Assembly: GCA_964036045.1 (NCBI GenBank)
Contig: OZ038385.1
Span: 57,091,919-57,155,918, forward strand
Reading direction: 5' to 3'
DNA length: 64,000 nucleotides
Source of the DNA: Eutreptiella sp. 'Long Island Sound 2002'
Lineage: Eukaryota > Euglenozoa > Euglenophyceae > Eutreptiales > Eutreptiaceae
Below the pieces are notes generated by a model. That model had not been told where the DNA came from. It did no database searches and worked only from the letters and a program-made list of their open reading frames with translations. Of the stretch, positions 44,391 to 56,268 are shown in pieces (position 1 is the first letter of the stretch; the number at the start of each line of letters is the position of its first letter). The position numbers were made by a program, and so were the translations under genes.

Positions 44391-44965
44391 GTTTGCGCAA
44401 AGGGTATAAAAGCAGTCAGCTGCTCAGCAGTAGCCAAGAAGTCTGCGCTCAGGAGACACACATCCTTTCAAGCCCCACGATGGTGTGTGAACTGAGAAAA
44501 CCGGAAGGATCACTCAGGTCACTTAGTATCACTCCATGCTTCTGCTTGCCCCCTTTGGGTGCGGCCTCTCTGCCCGTGGCTGTGGCTGTGGCCGTGGCGG
44601 TGCTGCGACCTGTGGTTCTGGCGCTGTGTGCTGATGTGGCTGTGCCTGTGGCTGTGATGATGGCGGCGCCTCCATCGCGTTTTCTTGGGTGGGTTTGGCT
44701 TCCCCTTCACTCTGTCCGAGGTCGGGTTCCCTACTCGGACGAGGCAGAGGTCGGAAGAAGAGAGAACACGTGCTGTCAATGGGAGAGGCGGGGAGGGTGA
44801 GGGGCAAAAAGTAGGCCCTCGAACGGTCCCTGAAGGTGCACGCCCAGCCTGCTGCTGGGAGAGGTTCGCGTGCCAGCCCTGGCGCTTGGCTGTGGCACCA
44901 CTTCGACTTGGCTGCAGCTGATCGCATTGTAGAGGTAGCGTGTGTGCCGTGGCAGAAACGGACAC

Positions 44966-45040
44966 CGAAGCAGACGCAGACACGGACAAAGATACAGACA
45001 TAGCCATGTGTGTCTGTGTCTGTGTCTGCGTCGGCATCAG
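44966..45040. repeat. Hexanucleotide inverted repeat (hairpin)
   Basis: GCAGACGCAGACACGGACAA and following on the left pairs with TGTCTGTGTCTGTGTCTGCG on the right, with a loop of about 10 bases around TAGCCATG. Further GCATCAGCATCTGCGTCAGC units follow. Confidence 0.85.
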
Positions 45041-45726
45041 CATCTGCGTCAGCATCTGCACATGCCAACGCAATCATTTCCACCCCTGCTCAAATAGCGA
45101 AACTCGCCCACAGAGCGGCATGTCAGTACCACTGCTCACCGTCGCAACGGCCTTCCCCAGTGGCGTCCGCTCCACTGCCAGCGCCGGCAGGCTTCAGAGA
45201 CCTATGGCTTCTGCAGCCCCATCCCCCCCCCCCGCCCCTCCAACGCGCCTTCGTGCCGTATCTGGCAGTCCAGTGGGAAGTAGGCCCACCAAAGTGCATC
45301 CCTCCCCGCTCCCATACACTGTTGTACTGCGCGTTCACCAACCAGCAGACATGGAACGCCACGCCCCTTCATCACAGGGGTCCCAGGAAGGGGCCGGAGG
45401 TAAATCAACCAGGAAACTCGGGATCGGCGAACCAGCGTGTGTCCCCTCCGCCTCGTGGGGGTCACGGAGCCCTCCTGAGTGCTGAGTGCCGTTACACTGC
45501 GTCCCGGCGGGGGCCCAGTCCCGGGATCCCTTGGTCAGGGGCCATGTGCGGCGGCGAACTCCGGACGTGGCGGGGAGGGGGATGGCGGCAGGACTGTGCT
45601 GGGTACTACAGTGCCGCGGGGCAGCCCCGGGCGGTCGACGTGGGTACGAGAGCGCAGACAAAGTGCATGGGGGCCCAGGGGCCATGACCATGGTGCTACT
45701 TGTCCGGCGTCAGGACCCCGGGGGGG

Positions 45727-46352
45727 CGACTACCAACGGTCCTGATGCGACCACCCCCCAGCTATCTGTCAAAACTCGGGGGGGGGGGGGGGGGGGGGTA
45801 GATGTGGGGGAGGGGTCGGCTGGGGGATGTAGGGGGGGGATTTTGGCTGTGGGGGGGGAGGGTTCCCAAGGTGGGGGGGCTTGCTCAAGGGGCCACGCAA
45901 CAAAGCGTGGATTGTGAGTCCCTAACCCCAACTCAAGGGGCCACGCAACAAAGCGTGAGAAAAAATAGAAACAGGAAAGAAAGAATGAACGCAGTGTGTT
46001 CGCCCCAGAAAGAATTTGGCGCTACACTCGGGCCGGGGTTTTGCTCCGAATGCAGGATCTTCAGCTAGCAACAAACGACATTTGTATAGTGGCCCGTCTT
46101 GCTCATCTCCGCTGGAAAGCACCTCGCAACAAACGACATTTGTATAGCGCCTTGTCTTGCGATATCTGGCGCTCAAAAGCACTGATGGTTTGCTGAAAAG
46201 GAAGCATACACTAAAAAAGGGGGGCGCTGTTGGCGCCATGCGAAAAAAAGGGGGCGCCATGCCCCCAACCCACTATCTCTCAAAACCCGGGGGGGGGGGT
46301 GGGGGGGCTGGGGGGGGTCGCATACAAGGACCAGGCCCGGCCGCCCCCCCGG
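45727..46352. repeat. Dispersed G/C-tract repeat, two copies, plus tandem units between
   Basis: 45727-45800 has GGTCCTGATGCGACC and GCTATCTGTCAAAACTCG before a run of about 22 G. 46222-46352 has GGCGCCATGCCCCCAACC, CTATCTCTCAAAACCCG, G-tracts and GTCGCATACAAGGACCAGGC. Both match 3.14-3.56 kb in the same order. Between them lie two CCACGCAACAAAGCGTG hairpins (45893, 45941) and two copies of ACAAACGACATTTGTATAG about 60 bases apart (46068-46164). Confidence 0.75.
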
Positions 46353-46410
46353 GGTCGGGACCACCATGCACCAGGGCTGGGCTCCTACGGGCCCGCACAA
46401 CAGATCACAC

Positions 46411-46659
46411 CCGCGGCATCTGCATATTCCGCATAAAGGTTCCGGATGTAGATGGGATCGGTGCTGGGGGCCCAGCCAATGGAAAGGATGCTGTTGGCAT
46501 GCAGTAGGCTGCTGAACATCTCCAGGCCATCCAACTGAGCACTGAGCAGGGGGCCGACCCTCCGCACCGTTAGCGTCTGCTGTAGGCCGGGCTGCAGCCG
46601 CGCGGAAGCGAGAGGGAACGATTGCGGTGGTGGAGTGACTGAGATGACTCCAGATCCAA
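46411..46659 (-). CDS. Giant receptor exon 7: second half of the possible LamG/concanavalin-like module
   Basis: Residues about 479-561. The pattern LTVRRVGPLLSAQLDG, then ILSIGW, then YIRNLYAEY resembles the end of LamG/concanavalin-like domains (VxRxGxxLxxxLDG ... LxIG ... IDNLxxxY). No cysteine is present. Acceptor CCCCTGTGCAG|TT and donor GCCGCGG|GTGTGA give a symmetric phase 1-1 exon. A copy of a dispersed G/C-tract repeat sits just downstream in the following intron (46.22-46.35 kb). Family assignment is tentative, but the coding call is good. Confidence 0.65.
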
Positions 46660-47756
46660 CTGCACAGGGGAGCATGTGTTTCGGCAGGCACACGCTCTGC
46701 AGCACGGCAGGCGGCTTCAACGCAAAGTCCCTCTGTTCCTCTCTCGGCAATACCCCACCACCTTTCCTCTGCCCTCAGTGCCATTAGCTGTGTCACTCAC
46801 CCCACTTTGCTCTATCCTTCCTGGCCTATCCTCTTCCCTTGTTCAACCCCCCATCAGCGGCTGTCATTGCGCAATTGATTTGGTGGTCCATTACGCTCAC
46901 GCCCCCTCTGGCACTACACCCAGTGGGCATTGACCAACCACTCCCTCTGACCTTTCCTAACCTCCCCCATCGTCTGTCACGGCGTCTACCAACGCCGTCC
47001 TCTGTTCCTACATACGCCCCTACCCCTCTACTCTGACCAGCTACCCCCAAACGAGGAGGTCGGGGCTGCACTCAGAGAAACACGCATGCACCGTGTGCGC
47101 CGTGCTGCGTTTTTACTAGCCCATCTCTGGAATTTTTGTGTATTTTCAGGGTGGCAGGGACGTGGTGGCCTCCACTCTACCTCCTCACCAGTGGTAGTTG
47201 TAGCCGCCCACACCCCCTGCCAGGGGAGGGCTGTACGAAGAGGAAAAAGAAGATCTCTCCGGAACGGCTGTTCAGACTGAAGAGCCCAGTACCCCACCGG
47301 GTACCCAAGCCTGTGAGGCCAATTCGGACGTTTTGCGTTCAGGTGTGCCCAATTCAGTGAGGCACTCGTTTCACAACGCTGCTCAATGGGTTGCCCATTC
47401 TCATCATGCAACCGTATTGTATCGGTTCGCATTTCGATATTCACATTGTCACCCAGGGGAAGTCTCTTCCTCCACCATTGCAACATCCATCGCAACCTGG
47501 CTTGGCGCCCTGTCCTGCAACCACGGCACACGGGCTCACCACGGAGGGGGGGGGGTAGGTGCAGAAAAAAGCACAAGGGGAAAGAAAATGTCGTCTGCAC
47601 ACATCGAAAACGCACGCACCATGCACACACCGTGTGCACCGCGCGTGCGTCTTTCTCCTAAATTCAAAGAAGGCAGAGGAAGGATCTCAAGAGCGACTAC
47701 AACAGCGGTTGCTGTCGGTTGGAAATACGGTTGGAGGGGTAAACTCTGGTTGTTAC

Positions 47757-48101
47757 CAAACAGTTGCAGGGCAGTTGTGGATGGGGGTAGGGCGGAACAG
47801 ACAGCGCTCCACAGGGAAGTCCCAGCGATGGCAGAGGGCGTGGAACAACTCTGGTTCAGATTGATAGCGAAGAGCTCGTCGCTTTGGAGGTAGAACATAA
47901 GGTCGTTGCTGGACCCCGTGGTAGTAAAGACGGTTTGGATGAAGAACTCCTGCGACCCCGCGGGGAAGGACGTGTGGATAACGTTGCTTGGCCCGGAGCA
48001 ATTGTAGGCTTGCAAAGTGGCGGTGTAGCCAGCGCAGGTCCCGTCACCTCCGTTGATGGTGGCCGTCTGGGGAACCCCATCAACGATCCCGTGCACTGAG
48101 C
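47757..48101 (-). CDS. Giant receptor exon 6: beta-rich extracellular module, first half of a possible LamG/concanavalin fold
   Basis: Residues about 364-478. Four cysteines, several Asn-X-Ser/Thr sites and alternating hydrophobics (EFFIQTVFTTTGSSNDLMF, ELFAINLNQSC) suggest a secreted beta-sandwich. The acceptor CCCCTCTTGACAG|GC has a good pyrimidine tract, and the donor GTTTG|GTAACA leaves phase 1. The frame remains open past the donor for about 100 nt, so a longer exon is possible. The LamG idea rests mainly on exon 7. Confidence 0.65.
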
Positions 48102-49439
48102 CTGTCAAGAGGGGAGGTATGAAGCGGAGCAATTTGCAGAGCTGTTTGGTCGGTCATGCGCACGGACACTGGGGAAACCTCTGCTGCAAGGGCGGAACCA
48201 CGAATGAAACCGCCCACGCAAACAACGCGACAGGGGTCCCCCTGGCGCGTGCTAGCCAGCAGATGGTGATACACACCGGGTGCTCAGCCGTGGCCCACTG
48301 TGTACAGGCATGGTGCCTTCAACAGAAACAAAACGAAGCCGGGATTTGCAAACAAGACAGCAGCTCCTCACAGAACGGGTGAGAGATCGTGGGGAACGCC
48401 AAAATCAATGCCAACAGCCGGACACTGCTCATACGAAACTCACAACAACCCCACTCATGCAGAGAGGATGACTGCAGGTATGCCTCTTGTGTCGTGGAGA
48501 CATAAATTCACTACTGTTGCAGGAAGGAAAACGAGTCCAATGGGACCGACTGCAGAGTGGATACTGCCTAAAACCTCGCCAACACCACCAAACCTTTAGA
48601 CACAGGATGTTCACTGTTATAGGACAAGGCCGCACCAGTCTTGAGCGAGATCACTCGGCCCCACCAATCAACCTGGTTAGGGACGGCGAAGCTTGTCTGG
48701 GTCCGCCTTACCGTTTTTGCGATGACCAAATGTGTACTCTGAACGTCATCATGAACTGAACATGAGTTCAGTGGGCTCTAAACCCTGAATCACAAGCCAA
48801 CAGGGAGAACCCATGCACCTTGAAGCGCATTGCACAAGCCGGACTGTACCCCACTCAATTCCCTGATTCCCTGAGAATCACAAGGCCACAAGGGTATCAC
48901 CTACTAGTCAGCATTAGCAGGGCCTGACCAAGCTGAACTTCTGAATTCAGGTGGCAGCAAGTGTATTTCAGGTTGCGTGGCCCCGCACATCAGCCCTTAT
49001 TAGGCATTGCGCACACAAGGCAACCAATATCAAAGTCGAGGTTCAGGGCCCAGGCCGCCAAGGGGCTGGAAAGCCCTGCCCTGCAGCCCCCTCGATGGAA
49101 TGCTGAGCTATTGCACGTGTGCACAGGTGGCAGGCAGCACAAAGCTCAGAAAGAAAATTGGCTGATCAGTGGCCTAAAAGACCATAGGTATCTTTCTGTC
49201 AAGAAGGACATACGGATGCCAATGGGCTGGCCACCAACATGCACAAAGATGCAATAGGGTGCAGCGGTACGTCACAAACCACCGCTAAGTAGCGACTATT
49301 GGACCTACTCTGTTGACGAGTCGCTGAGTTCACAAACAACAGGGAACTGAGATCCCCCCTTTGCAGCCACCCCGCCCCAGTGTGACATTCCGTCTGGTTG
49401 TTGTTCTTTTACGGGGCCCTGGACAGTCACCCGTTCTTC

Positions 49440-49640
49440 CCTTCGCATATTGCGTCGGGTTGCTGCTTTCTGTTGGCCGCTGCGGCCGGTGCTGTTGCTG
49501 GTGTCGTTTCCGCGTTCGCGGAGCCCAGTATTTGGTGTGTTGGGGCTGTGCTGAATGTGGCATGGTGTGCCGTTTGCGCGTCAGCGGCGCCCAATAGTTG
49601 GCGTATTGAGGATGTGGTGGTTGTTGCCGGGGTCGTTTGA
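49440..49640. repeat. Imperfect ~75-base direct repeat
   Basis: On the minus strand ACTATTGGGCGCCGCTGACG and AAATACTGGGCTCCGCGAAC each lead into CGC.AAACG.CACACC-type sequence. In one frame both give YWAP.TRKRH. No protein family is recognised, and the region falls in the intron between exons 5 and 6. Confidence 0.5.
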
Positions 49641-51321
49641 CTGTTTTTGTTGTCCATGTGCCTCTGTCCACAGGCCGTCCATAGCTAGCCTCGCTGTATT
49701 TCTGTGTGCGTGAGGCCCGGGTGCCCTGTTCCTCCACGCGCTGTCCCGGCCGTCCACCATACGTCCTTTTCCCATTCACGGTTGGTCTGCCCCTGATCTA
49801 ATTGGTGCTGTCCATGTAATAGCGATATACACTACAATGTAATACAAATGGTACACGGCGTAAATGCAGTATGCTGGGGGTGTACAGCAAAGGTGCCCGT
49901 CAAAAGTTAAATGCTAAATGACGGAGCTCCCGCAGGCTTTTGTTGTTCCTCCAGGGTAAGTAACGTGTTCCGGAAGCAACTGCCCCCACTTCCCTAGGTT
50001 GCACTCCTGTAGCACTTTGTGTACTTGACTTGTGAGCACTTTGAGAAAACTTGTGCTGTTGCGGGGGGTAACATTAGGAAAATAACTGACTCTGTATTCG
50101 TGAAAAAGGAGGCTTAGGCGTTGACACTGTACCTCTATCGTTGCCCTGAGGGCACACTAGTGTAATATAGGCGAATGGGGCTGGTTACCCCTTTCGTAAC
50201 AACGCCAACCTGCTGCTGTGCATGCACGGTGGCTTCAAAAACTGGAAGGACGGATTCAGGGACCCAAAACCAAAGGTGCTTCACTTCTTGCGGGAGACTA
50301 GTAAATGGAAAATGGTGCTTGACATCACCGAAGTGCGCCACTGCATGGGGGGAGTTGTTTATCCTGTTTTTGTGACCTATATCCTGGCACAGTGGAAAAT
50401 TGCATATTGCAACGCAAAAAACTGCATGGTACCACACACACGACCCTAACAAGGAATGCAAAACTCTACAGGCGATACAAATCTGGAATTGCTTGTATCT
50501 GTGGATCGTCCTTCGAGGTGAGCAAAACTTGCTGTGGCAGAATGGCGGGTGCAATGTCCGACCAGTGGTCATACTCAGCAAAAGCAACTTCGGCCCTTTG
50601 TGTGGACACAGAGTTCACAACGCAAGCTACTTACACAAATTGGTGTGTGAGTTGCTGCTTTGTGTGTAATGCAATTGGTGGTATGTGTTCTGATGTAGGG
50701 AACTGCCACACTCCGTTGTCGTGCACAGGATCACAGAATCCAAGTCCAACTTCTGCTGCACCCACCGCAAGCTCATACCGTTGCCACAACGGCGTCCACC
50801 ACCGTCCCTGCATCTGGTGGGTCTGCTGAAGAGCACCGAAGGAGCACCGGATCCCCTTGTGCCTTGTCTTCTGCACACTCTGGATGCTGGATCCATGGGG
50901 CACCGGTGGAGCCAATCACTTTTCCGGCAAATTGGTGAAAGCCCGTGGTTAATGATAGCATTCATGTGTATGACAGGCGGGAGGGGGGGTGGGGGGAGGG
51001 GTCCTGTGTCGCCCCCTGAAGGTCTGGCTTCCACCCAAGCCCTGCCAGAGATGCAGGCAGCGACTGCCAGACCCCCTTCCACGCACCCGCTCCTCCTCCA
51101 CACAACCCTCACAATTAATAGTCCGAGCGGGTGTGCCAAACTGCATTTATGGGGGCGAGCACACGTCCGACGTGCACCGAAACCGTCCCACGGATCCGAT
51201 GGATATTGCAGACCACAGATCGAACAGCCACAAAGCCTCAAACGCCCCCGTGGCCCAATTCCCTGCACCGCGTGCCTGTCAGTCCAGACACCCAAAATAC
51301 AGCCCCGCAGGACGCGCATAC

Positions 51322-51384
51322 CAAACGTAGACGCCGTGGTGTCCAACAGCAGGTCTGACGCCGTCCGCACGAGCGCTTCCGCAA
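51322..51384 (-). CDS. Giant receptor exon 5: short helical linker
   Basis: A 63-nt exon encodes about 21 residues, AEALVRTASDLLLDTTASTF, an amphipathic helix-like stretch. The acceptor ATGTTTGCAG|TT completes the phase-1 codon of exon 4, and the donor TTTG|GTATGC leaves phase 1 for exon 6. It is supported by phase on both sides and by the clean protein-like sequence, but its small size makes it the weaker call in this stretch. Confidence 0.45.
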
Positions 51385-53058
51385 CTGCAAACATGCACAT
51401 TGCAAATACAACAGAAGGTAGCGGCGAGGGGGCCTGGGACGGGGAAGCCTCTGCAATACACCAAACTGCCTGGGCCCAGGGCTCGCATGCCTTGGCTCTA
51501 GCCCTGGTCCCACAAGCCGGAGCAGAGATCGAGGCTGATGGAAGAGCGGGACGGGACGGGACGGGACCGAATGATCTCCGTCACTTTTATGTCTGTAAGG
51601 GGCAGCGGCAGAGGGCAGTGCTTCGCACTACATGGGCACCGCTTGCCCATGTCACCTCCTGATACACGCACAGGTACATAAGAGGCATGGTATACGCGCG
51701 GATTGCCAGTCCTTATCCAGGGCACTGCATGATGAAACAATCCCGCATGCGATGGCTGGCGCTGTGCTCACTGGCATGTCGCTTTGCGCCTTTCGGCCAC
51801 AAACATGGCGGCACGAGCCCCTGCCAATCACTCCAAGGACAGATCAAAGGACCCCTTTGCGAGCGCAGCGGGTCGCATCCCGTTCCGTGTCATCGGTCCT
51901 TCGTCCTGGCGATCCTGTCGCATTGAGTCTTGTGGATGTATCACCGCCACAGACGGCGATGCTTTTGCTGAGCCCTGGCTCAATAGTAGACCGAAGGGAA
52001 GAAGGGGGGGACTACTTGCGGAAGTCGGACTTTCAACTGCGGGGCTGGGGGGGTCGGTAGGGCCCGCACACAACAGGGGAAGTCCGGGCGAGGGGTCCAA
52101 TGGGCCGGGACCATGGAAAAGGTGCTCAGCGCCGGTGTCGCCCTGTCAGGTCCCCGGACCATTGCCAATTCGGTTCCGCCCACACGGCCTCAGTGGGCCC
52201 GCAATCCCAAGGGGCGTAGCGCACATGGCACGGCAGGCGTGGGACGGTGCATTGCCAGTCAACAGACCATTGCTTACGGACGCCCGGGGGGCGGGGGGTG
52301 TCATTTGGGCTCTGTGGCCAGTCCCGGCCGCCCGACCCACCCACATCAGACCAAATTGCCTCGGGGGAGAAATGGAATTGACTAAAGAGGCCCGAAACTG
52401 GACAGAAACACAAACTTGGCGTCTGACCGCCCCCCCCCCCCCGCCTGCCAACGAGCAATGGCCTGCCACAGACCACGATGCGTGCGATGGTGCACTGATA
52501 TGCTGCTCGTGCGATGCTGTTCATGTTGAGTCCACCCAAGGCGGTGAGAAAGGCATGTCATACCACCGGCCGTTGGGGGAAAACGGTTCTCCAGAAACTG
52601 TGGCGCCGCACGTATCCTCAATTTGTGGACCATCTCGGCGGAGGGTACCGAATTCGGATGCCATCACTCTCAACAACCCTCGGCGCCCCTCCACAACACT
52701 CTGCAGCCCCAACAGCACCGCCCCCTCCAGCCCGCACAACCCTTTGCATGGCCCTCTACAGCCTCTCCAGCCCACCGGCCCTCCATCCAAAGCTTCACGC
52801 ACGACAGGGACCGACCGCCAGCTCGCAGGCCGCAGAAATGCTGTCACAAGATGTGGCTGTTGTCAGGTTTTGCTGCAGTGGATGGGGGCATGTGGTTGTG
52901 TGGGCGGTCAGCGAATGCCAGCCGTGTCTGAGGATGTGCGTACGTCGGAAATGCGCGTTGCACGTGCGCGATGCGCACCTCTGCGCGCGGCAGTCGCGAC
53001 CCCGTCATAGCCCCATCCCAAGCCCCAGCCCTCGCCAAAACCCTGGCCCCAGGATGAC

Positions 53059-53326
53059 CTGCACTGCCAATGAGCTCGACTTGCGACAGAGCGATGAAGT
53101 CCGCGGTGGTGGCCGTCTGAGAGGCACAGAGGCCCAGGCGGTAGAGGGAGTAGGACGCGTTGTTCAGAAACGACAGTTCGGTGCGGCAGCTCCGGCACGC
53201 GAAGGTGACGTTGCCTGCGCTGATGGTGGCCCAGGAGAGGCCATCCGCGGAGCCTTGAAGCTCCCATTGGGCGGGGTCTGCGGCCTGGAAGCAGAGCACC
53301 CGCGAGGTCAGTGTGGCTCCGAGCCA
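53059..53326 (-). CDS. Giant receptor exon 4: F5/8-type-C (discoidin)-like domain, C-terminal half
   Basis: Residues about 254-342. The run QWELQGSADGLSWATI, then VTFACRSC, then YSLYRLGLCASQ and IALSQVEL matches the characteristic C-terminal strands of F5/8C or galactose-binding-like domains (LQGSxDGxxWxxL ... YRYYRL ... LxEIEL). Such domains bind carbohydrate or phospholipid headgroups outside cells. Acceptor TGTTCCCAG|TGG is phase 0 and donor AGTGCAG|GTCATC leaves phase 1. The same frame stays open upstream, with further phase-0 AGs (for example GTGGAACAG near 53.43 kb), so the exon may begin earlier. Confidence 0.7.
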
Positions 53327-53987
53327 CTGGGAACACAGAGACGTTGCGTTCTGAGATGCATCGTTCCCCGACACAGGACCCTCTAGTGCCATGGGGGTAC
53401 TCATGGGGACACCTCTAGCGCTATGGCTACAGGCATCTCCTGCCTGTTCCACGGCGAGAGTCAGTAAAAACTGTCCTTGAATCACCACACAAGCACCGAA
53501 GCAACAGTAACGCCCAAGCACACGGTACAAAGGGGCCAGGCAGGGGCGTGGCGGTTTTGCAACATAAAAGGCGATGCCTCCAGACTCGCTTGGGTTTCCA
53601 TCGCGATAGAAACACCGCCCGTACGCGTTGGTTTTGAAAAAATCACTTTTCTTTAGCATCACTGCACACGCACGTTGCAGATGGAAATCTGCTTTCCACT
53701 CGCACTTCGTTTTCATGTCACCATGGCGTCACCGTCCTAATTCTAAATGCAATCATCACGGCGGAAATGGCTGAATGCAGTCAAATGTCGCGAAAAACAA
53801 AAGTCCTCTCTCTGCAACAGCGATTTTAAATGTTCCACAACATTTTGTTATTTTTGGGTTAAACGCATATAAGACTCAGCATGGACATGCAACACCCCCA
53901 ATACATCCAATACACCCAAAGCAATTCAGAACTGGTGTTCTGGCGAACTCTACTTTTTCTTGTATCTCACCCTCTAATAATGCCTCA

Positions 53988-54200
53988 AACGTACCCGGTC
54001 ACCACGCTGGGGTCATTCACCAAAACCGTGGAATTGGGCTCGAAAAATCGAAGTCTCATCCACAAAACGTTGGGCTGGATCTGAAGCCCGAGGGCTGAGT
54101 TCTGAATTGTGACCCACCTCCCACGTGCTGGAGCGAGTTGCCAGCAACCCCAAACTGTGTCAATGGCGATCCAAGTGTTCTCTCCTCTGCGCACCCGAGA
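53988..54200 (-). other. Possible extra exon between exons 3 and 4
   Basis: The minus strand has a protein-like stretch (GRWVTIQNSALGLQIQPNVL and following) ending at a very good donor sequence, CCGG|GTACGT. Using that donor breaks phase with exon 4. A shorter version (acceptor CAATTCAG, donor TTTTG|GTGAAT) is phase 0 on both sides and would fit between exons 3 and 4 without changing the frame. It could supply the missing N-terminal strands of the discoidin-like domain. A transcript is needed to decide. Confidence 0.3.
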
Positions 54201-54573
54201 CGGCCCTGTTGCTGGTCTGTAGGCGCCAGTGGGAGGGGGAGGGGGGGGGTTGTCAGTGGGTGCTTCGTGGCTCCTCCTGTGTTTGCATGTGCTTGCGTGG
54301 TCACCAAACGACCCAATCCCGCCGGGAGATGTCAAGGGTCTGGGCCCTCCTGATCCTCCTTCGTCAACGCGGACCTGCCTCCCGGATGCAGTCATAGTCA
54401 CGGAACACTCTCGTGCCGCGATGTGCCACGTCTGGAAGTCCGAAGGGGGTGTGTCGCGATCACCTTCTTCGTCGGGGGCACCGTGAGAGTCCAGGACCCC
54501 CTCCCACACACACGTCCACCGGCAATTACCGGCAGAAGAAGGGGCCGAGACAGCACAAGGGGAAGGGGTGCAC

Positions 54574-54776
54574 CTCAAGATACGCGGAGGACGTGATGGC
54601 CAGGGCAGTGACCACCGTGGCCCCGAGCATCGGCTGGACCTCGATCAGCAGCTCGCAGGGGCTGGGGTGCACATACACACCGCCAGACCGCAAGAGCACC
54701 GTCGCATCGGAAGAGGGAGCGCTGGAATTTGTCAAATGTGTGGCCACAATGTAGTCACCCGCTGACACGATGTTGC
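54574..54776 (-). CDS. Giant receptor exon 3: extracellular beta-rich segment
   Basis: Residues about 186-253. The segment is rich in Ser, Thr, Val and Ala, with one Cys and one Asn-Ser-Ser sequon, and ends in the hydrophobic strand-like stretch MLGATVVTALAITSSAYLE. The acceptor CTGTCATCAG|GC completes the phase-1 codon of exon 2, and the donor CTTGAG|GTGCAC closes in phase 0. No family is recognised. It could complete the second Apple-like unit and begin the discoidin-like one that follows. Confidence 0.6.
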
Positions 54777-56268
54777 CTGATGACAGGGGGGCGGTGCAGC
54801 TCACAAAGGGGCCACACGCCCTTGCACACCAGCACTGGCCGTCACCGGCATCTGTTGCCATAGCAATGGTGCCCCCATGAGTACCCCCACGGCACTACAG
54901 GCCCGCCCATTGGTACCCCTCCGTGGCACTGAGGACGCCACCTGGGCTAAAAGTCCGTATTCGACCGGTAAAGCCGCAAACGTATTTCACACGTGATTCT
55001 GAAAAGCGAAACACTCATGAAATGGACACCTCCCGGAAGATCCTTGCTGCCACACAGAGGTGTACGGCAACTCCCCTACGATGAGACGTTCTCTCTTAGG
55101 AGCATTGTAGCTTGCCACCTGTGAATCCGCTCGGGATTTGCAGGCTTTAGGACTGTTTATACTTCAAGTGGGCCTCTGGCAACTCTCGTGCGACTGAAGG
55201 CTGTGGAGGGGGCGGAGATGGGGTCAAATGAGATGTAAAGACATGCGGCGGGGGGGGGGGGGGATACTTTGCAGAACCTCTACGGTTGTTGCCCCATTGC
55301 TTACTATCACAGCGCGCTGGGCACCCATTAGGATTTCGCATGGACTCCAGCATGCCAGCAAAACACAACACAAACACGTGTATTTTGGCACCACCATATT
55401 AAAACCCCCATTCAAGTGTTCATGTGTATTATCTGTTGCATGCTCCGTGTGCGATGGGATTTCTGCAACCCTAAAGGTGTTTGACCGAATGCAAGTTGGG
55501 GGGGGAGGCCGTGCAAGACCTAGCTAGGGCTCTTGCAGCTGGTGAGAGCTTGTACGGAAAATACAAGGGCACACCAGTTGGGGTTTGCAGCTGTTGTGTA
55601 TTGCGAAATGCCGTGTGCACTGAGTCATTCCGTACATTACTTCTCACATCATTTCTTTTGGTCGGTACTGGGAATCATTTGCGCATGAAGCCTCTGACCA
55701 CTCTGCACTAACGCACGCCTGGTGCGGCCGCGTCGCCATGACAAAAGGAGGGGGACGGCTCGTGCGAGGGGCGCTGGGACGGAGTTGCATTTGCAAGAGT
55801 CCCTCTTAAAGACCCCTCAAAAGGAATGCCTTGCTTCTAAAAGCCCTGGCTTAGCCATTCGTTTGGATTCTTGTGACGAAAATTCATTGCCCACAGGCAC
55901 CCCGTGAAATATGAATATGATCACGATGGAGATGATGTTGGGGTAGCAACAGATCGATGCAATTCCTTTCACAATAGGTGTAGCTTGAGGGTGGTGACCT
56001 GTTGCATGACAACCTCACATGAATCACCGGAAAAATTGGTAATATTGTGGTAATGGTAGTGATCTATTGCATGATGCACCCTATGCCCCAGAGAAAGGGT
56101 ACAGGGTTTGGGGGTCATCCTGAACATGAGGCCCAACACTTGGGTGGATAGAATTAACAGAGTTGGGGGTCCAACCCCTCCGCTCCCTGAGGATTTCAAT
56201 GGCATTGGCTGTCTCCTGGGGGGCGACGGCTCCGTAGGCTCCAGAGCAGAGAAGCACGGGAAACACAC

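Noticed and set aside
49330-49779. 149-codon minus ORF with two YWAP.TRKRH motifs
   Set aside because: Repeat-derived, no family recognised, intronic; kept only as a repeat.
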